Assembly: GCF_041601295.1 (NCBI RefSeq)
Contig: NZ_JBFIII010000058.1
Location: forward strand, 1-18,523
Reading direction: 5' to 3'
DNA from: Immundisolibacter sp.
GTDB taxonomy: Bacteria; Pseudomonadota; Gammaproteobacteria; Immundisolibacterales; Immundisolibacteraceae
Length of the DNA: 18,523 nucleotides
The notes below the pieces were generated by a model. That model was not told where the DNA came from. It searched no databases and saw only the letters and a list, made by a program, of their open reading frames with translations. Positions 1 through 5,506 of this stretch are shown piece after piece (within the stretch, counting starts at the first letter, position 1; each line of letters begins with the position of its first letter). The position numbers and the translations under genes are program-made.

Positions 1-491
1 CGCACATTACGGAAGAAACCGAGGCGGAAATAAAAAAAAGTCCGTTTGCGCAGATTCTGGATTTTGAAAAGAAATCGACATCTAATGCGATTGACGGTTT
101 TGGGGCGCGCTCCAACTTTCGCTTCATAGATGAGACAAAGCTGCGCCTTAGGGCCTTGCTAAAGATGGTGGGTGATGAGCCTGGTAGTGTAATGATGAGT
201 GCTGGATCGGTCAGAAATTTTGACAAGTTTATCGGTCTTATGCCGGCAGATATATTGTTACCAGGCTTAGGGTTAAACTCGGCTGGTGCTATTCAGGCTC
301 GTTGGCGCAACTCTGATCGGGGGATTATCACGGTTGAATTTCGTGAAATTGGCGGCGCCGTGTTTTCTTTACTTATAAGAGACGAATTTAACCGCGCGCG
401 ATTTTCGGCTGTTAATGGCAGGTTTCTGAAAACGGAGGAAGCCGCTTCAAATTTGGTTGCGTTAGTGAAGCCGGAATATTGGCGCGGGTAG
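1..491 (+). CDS. Unrecognised protein, 5' end cut by window edge (first gene of an unknown pair)
   Basis: The frame ending at the stop at 489-491 is open back to the left edge, so at least 162 residues are present and the true start lies outside the window; the first in-frame ATG (156) is probably internal. No signal peptide or membrane segment is visible. The C-terminal half looks like a small alternating beta fold: an RWRNSDRG turn, then ITVEFREIGG, then AVFSLLIRDE, followed by a short helix rich in E, A and L. The stop is followed after only 4 nt by the start of the next gene, so the two are probably co-transcribed and work together. Base composition is clearly AT-richer than the chromosomal genes to the right, which suggests acquisition. 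I do not recognise the family. The strand pattern weakly recalls short conserved hypotheticals found beside toxin or defence genes, but that is memory only. Confidence 0.6.
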   Translation, partial: HITEETEAEIKKSPFAQILDFEKKSTSNAIDGFGARSNFRFIDETKLRLRALLKMVGDEPGSVMMSAGSVRNFDKFIGLMPADILLPGLGLNSAGAIQARWRNSDRGIITVEFREIGGAVFSLLIRDEFNRARFSAVNGRFLKTEEAASNLVALVKPEYWRG

Positions 492-495
492 TGGA

Positions 496-972
496 ATGGT
501 GGCCGGCGACATAATACCCGACGAGCATCATTTTGTTCGGTTTGCGTCACCCAGCCGATTTGAAGATGAAGCTTGTACTAGGCCCATGCCGGGCGCGTTT
601 CAACGCCGCAGAAACCGCGACGACCAGGACATATCAGTTTACTGGCCGGAATATTTTCTGCCAAGCGACTGGGAAACGTGTTTGGATGGGGTGCGCGACG
701 ATCTAAAGAAGGGGGGATTTAAGGCGGAAACTAATAGGAATTCTAAGCTAATAATTGAGAACATTGGAAAGGCACGGTTGTTAGTTATGGCCTCTCGGGC
801 TGACGGCGCTCCGAATGTGGACATTCACGTTGTACATAGACCGCTACTTGCCGAGCAGGCTCTGTCTCACTGTGAGATTCATAACATACCATCGGACGAG
901 GGGAGCGAATTGCAGGTTGCAGAGTTGCTCTGCCTAAGTGTCACTGGGATTGAACCATTTGTCGTTGGATAG
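496..972 (+). CDS. Unrecognised 158-aa protein (second gene of the unknown pair)
   Basis: This ORF starts 4 nt after the preceding stop and ends 5 nt before the stop of the convergent rep gene. Features that can be seen are an N-terminal DEHHFVRF stretch, a PSRFED segment, a central SVYWPEYF motif followed by a helix (residues about 55-75), an IENIGKARLL strand, and VVHRP then SHCEIHNIPSD near residues 115-135. The order H-F-V-R, P-S, V-x-W-x-E-x-F, N-x-G, H-x-P, S-H resembles a conserved hypothetical family I recall from accessory regions, typically paired with a smaller upstream gene. I know of no experimentally assigned function. No signal peptide or transmembrane segment is seen, so it is probably cytoplasmic. 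The AT-rich composition matches its partner and differs from the chromosomal genes. It could be an immunity, antitoxin or defence component, but nothing in the sequence decides this. Confidence 0.62.
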   Translation: MVAGDIIPDEHHFVRFASPSRFEDEACTRPMPGAFQRRRNRDDQDISVYWPEYFLPSDWETCLDGVRDDLKKGGFKAETNRNSKLIIENIGKARLLVMASRADGAPNVDIHVVHRPLLAEQALSHCEIHNIPSDEGSELQVAELLCLSVTGIEPFVVG

Positions 973-977
973 TACAG

Positions 978-2540
978 TTATTGACAGTACTCCAAGGCCA
1001 CTCGCGCTGACGCGCTCGCGGCTAGAAATTCCGGGTTTACGTTCTGGACCACGCGCCACTCGTGGAGTCGGGTCGGCAACGTGACTTCACCCGCCTCCAA
1101 CCCGACTATCTGATAACCAATCGGTTCGCGGTATTGTCCGAGACGCTCGCACCAGACGCGCGCCAATTTGATTTGCTGGTCTTTGCGGGCGACGTCCGGA
1201 CCGCCCAGTGTTTCCACAAAATCGGCCCAGTTGCCCGCGTCGGCGGCCTGTCTAGCTGTTTCGAGTATTCCTTCAGGTGCTTCCGCCAAGCGGCGAAGTT
1301 CCCGCCAAACGGTGACTGGTGGGCCGCCGATTTGCTGAAACTGGCGGATGCGCCAGAGACTGGCCCAGGCATTTACTCGCGCTGCCGCTTGTTCGCCATC
1401 CCACCCGGTTTCGTCGTTTTCGATGTACGCCCCATCGACGTTCTTAGAGACGTACTTCGCTATATAACCGGTTGCCCTGCCCCTTTCGGGGTCGATGATT
1501 ACCTCCCGGAACCGATGCGCCGCTGCGCCTGGCTCGTCGGGGTCTCGAGCCAGGGCGTAGCGGCGCAGGATAGTGCCAACGATATTCACACGGTCCGCCG
1601 GCATGAACAGCAACAGGTGCCAGTGCGGAGTTTCGTCATGATGCGGCTCGGCGATGCGAAGGCCATAGGGACGAACGCCAGCGCGGGCCAATGCTGACCG
1701 GGCGCGCGCCCACAAGTTGCACAGGTAAACCTGGGCTTCACCCGGTGTCGTGGCGTCATAGCGCGGATTCGGGTCGCTGTTCACCGACAAGCTGCGGTGC
1801 ATGCGCCCCGGACAGGTGATCGTATAGAACACGGCGACATCGCCACGACGGTCGGCCAGTGCTTCAAAGCCCGCCATTCGCACCATAAGTTCGGCACGGC
1901 GGTTGCGCGGGTTTGCCGTGGAGTGGGCTTGCAGCTCGGCTAGGCTGAATTCCTCCCCGAGCTCATTGACTGCGAGCAGGGTTTGCATGAGCGCGGCCGT
2001 GCGCCGCCGGCTCTGCGCCCGGCGGTGTACGGCCACCTTGCTGGCATACGGGCCGAGTTGCTTGTTCACCAGGTTCAGCGTGACCGCCAACCGTTCAATG
2101 CTTTCCCCGTGACAGCGCCGCAGACGCCGGCGCCACCATCGTTCGCAGCGATAACGCGCGGCCTTGCCTGCTGGCGTCAGTGCGTTCGGAGGCCTAAGGC
2201 CATGTTTCGCCGCCAGTGCGTCGAAGGTCGGCAGCGGAACGTGTGACGTCGAGGCCATCGCGGCGGAGCAGCTACGAGCCAGGCTTCTCGCCTTGAGCAC
2301 CAAGTCATCGTCGTCAAACGTCAGCGGTAACGGCGCCGCGCTGGCACGTTCGCCAATTTCGAGTAGCCACAAATTGGCTTCGCTGCGGCCTGTTTTTTTG
2401 AAGATACTGGCGTATTGACGCCGTACGGGTTCCCGAAATTCGACTGGCAGTGAATTAAGGTTGCGCGCGATGAAGGCGCGATCGTGCTGGTGGGGTGTTC
2501 CGCCAATGTCGGCACCCTCCCAGATGGAGGCGGCACTCAT
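978..2540 (-). CDS. Replication initiator/endonuclease, phage gpA-type two-tyrosine HUH protein
   Basis: This 520-residue protein carries the hallmarks of the phage P2 gpA family of rolling-circle initiators. TPHWHLLLFM at about 304-313 gives the metal-binding His-x-His pair (H306, H308), and GYIAKYVSKN at about 358-367 gives two tyrosines four residues apart (Y359, Y363), the arrangement used for nicking and strand transfer. Family members nick one origin strand, stay covalently attached through tyrosine, and start rolling-circle replication. The basic N-terminal half (RCERWWRRRLRR near 131-142) probably binds DNA. It is shorter than P2 gpA (about 760 residues), as is common in integrated elements. 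The ATG overlaps the stop of the AlpA-like gene as ATGA, so the two are translationally coupled. It ends 5 nt from the convergent left-hand pair. The weak imperfect inverted repeat at 971-991 between the stops is not a convincing terminator. Confidence 0.85.
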   Translation of the reverse strand: MSAASIWEGADIGGTPHQHDRAFIARNLNSLPVEFREPVRRQYASIFKKTGRSEANLWLLEIGERASAAPLPLTFDDDDLVLKARSLARSCSAAMASTSHVPLPTFDALAAKHGLRPPNALTPAGKAARYRCERWWRRRLRRCHGESIERLAVTLNLVNKQLGPYASKVAVHRRAQSRRRTAALMQTLLAVNELGEEFSLAELQAHSTANPRNRRAELMVRMAGFEALADRRGDVAVFYTITCPGRMHRSLSVNSDPNPRYDATTPGEAQVYLCNLWARARSALARAGVRPYGLRIAEPHHDETPHWHLLLFMPADRVNIVGTILRRYALARDPDEPGAAAHRFREVIIDPERGRATGYIAKYVSKNVDGAYIENDETGWDGEQAAARVNAWASLWRIRQFQQIGGPPVTVWRELRRLAEAPEGILETARQAADAGNWADFVETLGGPDVARKDQQIKLARVWCERLGQYREPIGYQIVGLEAGEVTLPTRLHEWRVVQNVNPEFLAASASARVALEYCQ

Positions 2541-2743
2541 GTCTGGTGCCCCGGGTCGCTGGTGGAGACGCGCACCTGGCGTGCGAGGTAGTCCTCCAGG
2601 TCGGCCAACCGATAGCGCACGGCCCGTGCGCCGACCTTTATAAAAGGTATTCGCGCGCCGGCCCAGCGGTCACGTTCCAGGAACGCCTTGCTGATGCCGA
2701 GAAGTTCGGCAGTTTCGGCGGTGGTTAAAAGTAGGATTGTCAT
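2537..2743 (-). CDS. AlpA/MerR-like HTH protein (excisionase or rep regulator)
   Basis: This is a 68-residue protein with the layout of the HTH_17/AlpA group: a first helix (TTAETAELLGIS), a recognition helix (KAFLERDRWAG), then the wing IPFIKVGARAVRYRLADLEDYL, where the x-V-R-Y-R-x-x-D-L-E-x-Y/W-L pattern is typical. Such proteins act as transcription regulators or recombination directionality factors in tRNA-integrated islands. A GGAGA ribosome-binding sequence lies a few nt before the ATG. Its stop overlaps the rep ATG by ATGA, so it probably sets rep expression. The paired palindromes about 70-110 nt upstream are plausible binding sites. Whether it also promotes excision with the integrase cannot be told from sequence, because the two genes are about 2.8 kb apart. 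Confidence 0.78.
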   Translation of the reverse strand: MTILLLTTAETAELLGISKAFLERDRWAGARIPFIKVGARAVRYRLADLEDYLARQVRVSTSDPGHQT

Positions 2744-2812
2744 AATGTCTCCGCTGTCTGATGAAGGACGCGGAAACTGTCTTGCGAACTAAAATATGGC
2801 CGGCGAGACCGT

Positions 2813-2854
2813 GTGCCCGCAGACGTAGTACGTGTGCGCGCTGACGTAATACGT
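2813..2854. repeat. Two 21-bp tandem repeats, each with an odd-centred palindrome (operator or iteron candidate)
   Basis: Units 2813-2833 and 2834-2854 match at 18 of 21 positions by hand count. Each holds a palindrome of the form ACGTA-N-TACGT, centred at 2828 (arms 5 bp) and 2849 (arms 6 bp, GACGTA/TACGTC). The centres are 21 bp apart, exactly two helical turns, which fits two dimers bound on one DNA face. A partial third unit (CGCGCAGAC) follows at 2858-2866. The site lies in the 140-nt gap upstream of the AlpA-like and rep genes, where an autoregulatory operator or replication iterons would be expected. Which protein binds is inference. Confidence 0.55.
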
Positions 2855-2883
2855 CTCCGCGCAGACCACCAGCGCCGGAAGCC

Positions 2884-3684
2884 TCAGTCCGCCTGTTGTA
2901 GCCAGCTGGTAAGCGTACGCAACGCGTTGGGCTGGCTGAGAATCTGTTTTTCTTTGGGCAAACCGCGAAGAAATCGCCGCGCGATTTCCCGCTTGCTAAT
3001 GCCCGATAAATTTTGGGCGAACTGAAGAAATTCGGTCTTCAGCGCATTGGTGCGGGCGTGGCGCGCGATGGCCGCCTGTTGGCTCTGCAGGCTGATGCGC
3101 CTTATGACTTCGATCTCAAGCTTCGGCGCTTGGTCTATATCCTTCACGGCCAGCGTTTCCGCATACCAGATCGCCTCCACCGCATCGGCGGCAAGTTCGC
3201 CGAGGGAGAGAGCTCGGTCGACTTGCAACACAGATCTCGCCCCGCGGCTCTGTTCCAATGCCTCGTAACCCTCCCTCCAGCTACATGACAAACAGAGGGC
3301 CAGCACGGCGAATAGCTCTTCCCAACCAACGCCCTCAATGCTTTTCAGGTCTGTCAGGTCGAACAAGTCTCTTAACTCGAAGAGGCCTTTGGCGAAGCCG
3401 GCGTCGGAAAAATATAACCATGCAAGCGTTGGCTCTAACTCACGACGTAAATCTCCGCCAATTTCTAAAAAGTACTCTCCTGGACGAGCACGACCGCGTA
3501 GCAACTCGCATTGCGCGACCATCCAATCTATAACCTTTGCGGCTTCGAAGATTTCTTCCTGTGTGCGGTTTGGCAGAAGGACGTTTGCCCGCATTGCCAC
3601 CCTTCTAATCGTCCCCCAGCCTAAGCGCCGGATGTCCCCGAGCAATTGCGGCAAATGCGATAACGAGTTCGTCAAATCAAGCAC
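2884..3684 (-). CDS. Helical protein of unknown function carried by the element
   Basis: This 266-residue ORF starts with GTG (alternatives lie further in) and has a poor ribosome-binding sequence. The composition is strongly helical, with no signal peptide and no clear membrane segment. A conserved-looking core, GVGWEELFAVLALCLSCSWREGYE, lies near residues 118-142. The C-terminal 80 residues are basic and helical: RRISLQSQQAAIARHARTNALKTEF, then SKREIARRFLRGLPKE, then PNALRTLTSWL. I recall similar C-terminal patterns (an A-x-x-F-x-x-L-P core followed by P-N-A-x-R-T-L) in unassigned proteins of integrated elements. The SKREIARRFLRGL part could be an HTH-like DNA-binding segment, but this is unproven. 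It sits between higA (46 nt away) and the palindromic site upstream of alpA-rep, so it may be a regulator or replication accessory protein. Confidence 0.65.
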   Translation of the reverse strand: MLDLTNSLSHLPQLLGDIRRLGWGTIRRVAMRANVLLPNRTQEEIFEAAKVIDWMVAQCELLRGRARPGEYFLEIGGDLRRELEPTLAWLYFSDAGFAKGLFELRDLFDLTDLKSIEGVGWEELFAVLALCLSCSWREGYEALEQSRGARSVLQVDRALSLGELAADAVEAIWYAETLAVKDIDQAPKLEIEVIRRISLQSQQAAIARHARTNALKTEFLQFAQNLSGISKREIARRFLRGLPKEKQILSQPNALRTLTSWLQQAD

Positions 3685-3730
3685 GGTCTACCGCTCTTTA
3701 GTGCTCGCCCACTATTTTATGGACTCACGG

Positions 3731-4189
3731 TCAGGCCGCGCCCTTGCGGTGTATCCGTTTGGTCGCAGGTCGCCGACGGGTCGTATTGGGACTGTAGCGC
3801 AACACTGTCACCCCAGGGTGCCGGCCGGGACGGCTCTCTAGGGGCGCCACCGGCGGTTGCGAGCTATCGAGGCGCAGGGCAGCATCTTCGGGCCTGATCG
3901 GCTCCACGCCAGCCAGGCGGTTGGTATCCTGCGCCACTGCCCACAGGTCAAGGGCGGTTTGCATGGCAAGCCAGGATTCCGGCGTGGTGTCCAGCAGCTT
4001 GCCCAGGCGAGCCGCCATCTCGGCGGACAACGCCCGTTTCTCGTGCAGCAGGTCGCTCACAGTCAGTCGGGAAACGCCCAGCCGGCGGGCGAATTCACCC
4101 TGCGTCATGTCCAGTGCGGGCAATACGTCTTCCCGCAGTATGGCCCCGGGATGGGTCGGCTTCCGGCGGGTATGTCTCAGAGTGTGCAT
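3731..4189 (-). CDS. higA: HigA-family antitoxin with an unusually long C-terminal tail
   Basis: This is the antitoxin of a type II toxin-antitoxin pair; it binds and neutralises the upstream toxin and represses the operon. The N-terminus has the typical HigA opening THPGAILREDVLPALDMTQGEFARRLGVSR, a classic HTH_3 fold (helices about residues 27-60: LTVSDLLHEKRALSAEMAARLGKLL), and the family signature TPESWLAMQTALDLW. Its ATG shares one base with the toxin stop (TGATG), giving strict toxin-first coupling as in other HigBA systems. HigA proteins are usually about 95-105 residues; this one is 152 because a proline- and arginine-rich tail (about 105-152) follows the normal end. The tail may come from a lost stop or frameshift, or it may be a real extra segment. 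Confidence 0.85.
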   Translation of the reverse strand: MHTLRHTRRKPTHPGAILREDVLPALDMTQGEFARRLGVSRLTVSDLLHEKRALSAEMAARLGKLLDTTPESWLAMQTALDLWAVAQDTNRLAGVEPIRPEDAALRLDSSQPPVAPLESRPGRHPGVTVLRYSPNTTRRRPATKRIHRKGAA

Positions 4190-4467
4190 CAGTGGTAGTC
4201 CTCCAAATCGACGTGGGTTGCGTGGTCGCCCTCGAAACGGAACGTCAAGCGCCAGTTTCCTGACACGTTCGCCGCGTAAGTGCCTGACCGGCTTCCTTTG
4301 AGTTCATGGAAGTGGTAACCGGGTAGGTTCATGTCGTCCGGCCTTCGGGCAGCATCCAGACGGTCCAACATCCGTTCCAGGCGGGCCGCGAACTGCGCCG
4401 GAATCCCTCGGTAATCGCTGCGGGTGAAGAACCGTTCCAGCCCACGGTGACGAAATGATTGGATCAT
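4189..4467 (-). CDS. higB: HigB-family toxin (RelE-superfamily mRNA interferase)
   Basis: At 92 residues this is the usual length of HigB-1 proteins, which are ribosome-dependent mRNA endonucleases restrained by HigA. Visible family signatures are the start MIQSFRHRGLERFF, the helix RLERMLDRLDAARRPDDMNLPG, the HELKG turn, and the C-terminal strand series SGNWRLTFRFEGDHATHVDLEDYH, which ends in the conserved D-x-E-D-Y-H. The basic and aromatic residues typical of the active surface (W, R, R near 69-75, and the terminal H92) are all present, so the toxin looks intact. A candidate promoter overlapping a short inverted repeat lies directly upstream. The gene sits just downstream of the integrase remnant. 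Confidence 0.88.
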   Translation of the reverse strand: MIQSFRHRGLERFFTRSDYRGIPAQFAARLERMLDRLDAARRPDDMNLPGYHFHELKGSRSGTYAANVSGNWRLTFRFEGDHATHVDLEDYH

Positions 4468-4473
4468 GTAATG

Positions 4474-4506
4474 TAGTAGATTACTATGTCATCTTATGGA
4501 TGACAA
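4474..4506 (-). promoter_or_regulatory. Candidate higBA promoter with overlapping inverted repeat
   Basis: On the minus strand TTGTCA (4501-4506) is followed after 17 nt by TAATCT (4478-4483). The -10 is weak. A perfect repeat, TAGTA-GAT-TACTA (4474-4486), covers the -10 and lies 7 nt before the higB ATG, where a HigA operator would be expected. The stretch is markedly AT-rich compared with its surroundings. Confidence 0.4.
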
Positions 4507-4542
4507 ATCGACGTGGCGCATGGGGACCACCATCGAGCGTAC

Positions 4543-4820
4543 TCATCCTTTGAATGCAGCGAGATCGACCACGCCGGCGCTTTGTCGCAGACCACGGCCT
4601 TAAGCAAGTAGTCGGTGATCTTCTGCATCGGTGCCCGTAGCCGTTCCACGTTGGCAATGATGTAGCCGGCGGCCACGTCCGAGCCGGGGAGAGTGGTTGA
4701 GCAGACGTTGCAAAGCGCAGGTTTTGCAGGTGCCGGCCGCGGCCATCGGCGAACACCCACGAACAATCCAACGGGCTTTCGGCTTTGCGCCGGGCCAGTA
4801 GCTCGAACGGGAAGTCGGTT
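4543..4820 (-). pseudogene. Decayed 3' fragment of a tyrosine integrase gene
   Basis: Two reading frames together encode a degraded copy of the C-terminal part of the integrase at 5503-6729. The first part (ITDFPFELLARRKAE then DCSWVFADGRGRHLQNLRF) matches integrase residues about 277-313. Then about 37 residues, including the His-x-x-Arg motif, are missing. The frame shifts and the match resumes with LLNHS, then GSDVAAGYIIANVERLR and PMQKITDYLLKA (integrase residues about 352-387); a further shift leads to a stop at 4543-4545. A block of 82 nt (4606-4687) matches the integrase gene (5579-5660) without gaps at about 70 positions by hand count. The fragment lacks the first catalytic Arg and the HxxR pair, so it cannot be active. 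It probably marks an earlier integration event or a duplication of the integrase 3' end. Confidence 0.85.
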
Positions 4821-4871
4821 ATGGGTCATGGCTTATGCCTTCTATAGGGTCGCGCGCCACTGACTTGGCGT

Positions 4872-5195
4872 TTACGCTGCCTGTGCATGCTTGCGGGCTG
4901 TCGTCAGGGCTTTTTTGAACGCTACCGGCTGGCGGCTGGCCACCAGCAACAACACCCGCGCCGGCCCTTGGGGCTCGCGCCGGCCCTGCTCCCAGCCACG
5001 AACAGTGCCGATGCTGACGCCGAGGAACGCAGCGAACGATTCTTGCGAAAGCGACAGCTGCTTACGGATACCGGCCACGTCCGCCGCCGCTGGCAACGTA
5101 ATCTCGGTACTGCGAAGCGAGGTTTTCCCGCGCCGCCAGTCCTTGATCTCGTCGATACCTTCCAGGATTTCCCGACCGATGTTGCGCTTGTTCAT
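4872..5195 (-). CDS. HTH antitoxin of the second TA module (HigA2/NadS-like)
   Basis: This 107-residue protein begins MNKRNIGREILEGIDEIKDWRRGK. The start at 5195 is chosen because it overlaps the toxin stop as ATGA and because the longer upstream frame is unlike the family. An HTH_3 domain covers about residues 40-85: IRKQLSLSQESFAAFLGVS, then IGTVRGWEQGRREPQGPARVLL, with the W-E-Q-G-R-R turn typical of this antitoxin group. Such antitoxins partner RelE-like toxins of the HigB2 type and repress their own operon. It ends about 50 nt before the integrase remnant. The perfect inverted repeat at the toxin start is a possible binding site. Confidence 0.82.
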   Translation of the reverse strand: MNKRNIGREILEGIDEIKDWRRGKTSLRSTEITLPAAADVAGIRKQLSLSQESFAAFLGVSIGTVRGWEQGRREPQGPARVLLLVASRQPVAFKKALTTARKHAQAA

Positions 5196-5506
5196 TTCAA
5201 TGTCTCCAAGGACTTGGCGATGGCGTGCAACGTGGCCTTGTCCAGGTCCGCGCGCTCGCTCTTGCCGAGCAGGGTGAACAGATATATCTGATCGTCTGCC
5301 CGCAGCCAGTAATAAAACACTCGCACGCCGCCCGACTTGCCATGCCCTTTGGCTGCCCACCGCAGCTTGCGCAGGCCACCGCCGCCAGGAATTCGGTCAC
5401 CCGCTTCGGGACGCTGCGCCAGGTACGTTTGCAGTTCGCGGTACTCGTCGTCGGATAGGTAGTCAGGCAGCCGAGCGGTGAAGTTCCGTATTTCGATGAA
5501 AATCAT
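5192..5506 (-). CDS. RelE/HigB2-type toxin coupled to the integrase gene
   Basis: This is a 104-residue RelE-superfamily toxin. Family signatures are the start MIFIEIRNFTARLPDYLSDD, the helix YRELQTYLAQRPEAGD, then IPGGGGLRKLRWAAKGHGKSGGVRVFYYW (the G-G-x-R-K-x-R-W and G-x-R-V-x-Y-Y-W motifs of this subgroup) and the strand IYLFTLLGKSERADL. Members inhibit translation, usually by cutting mRNA on ribosomes. The ATG overlaps the integrase stop as ATGA, and the toxin stop overlaps the antitoxin start in the same way, so integrase, toxin and antitoxin form one translationally coupled unit. This is unusual, because TA modules normally have their own promoter. The module may stabilise the element by penalising its loss. 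Confidence 0.82.
   Translation of the reverse strand: MIFIEIRNFTARLPDYLSDDEYRELQTYLAQRPEAGDRIPGGGGLRKLRWAAKGHGKSGGVRVFYYWLRADDQIYLFTLLGKSERADLDKATLHAIAKSLETLK

Noticed and set aside
971..991. Terminator between convergent left-hand genes
   Set aside because: The inverted repeat has a 5-bp AT-containing stem with a mismatch and no T-run; too weak to call.
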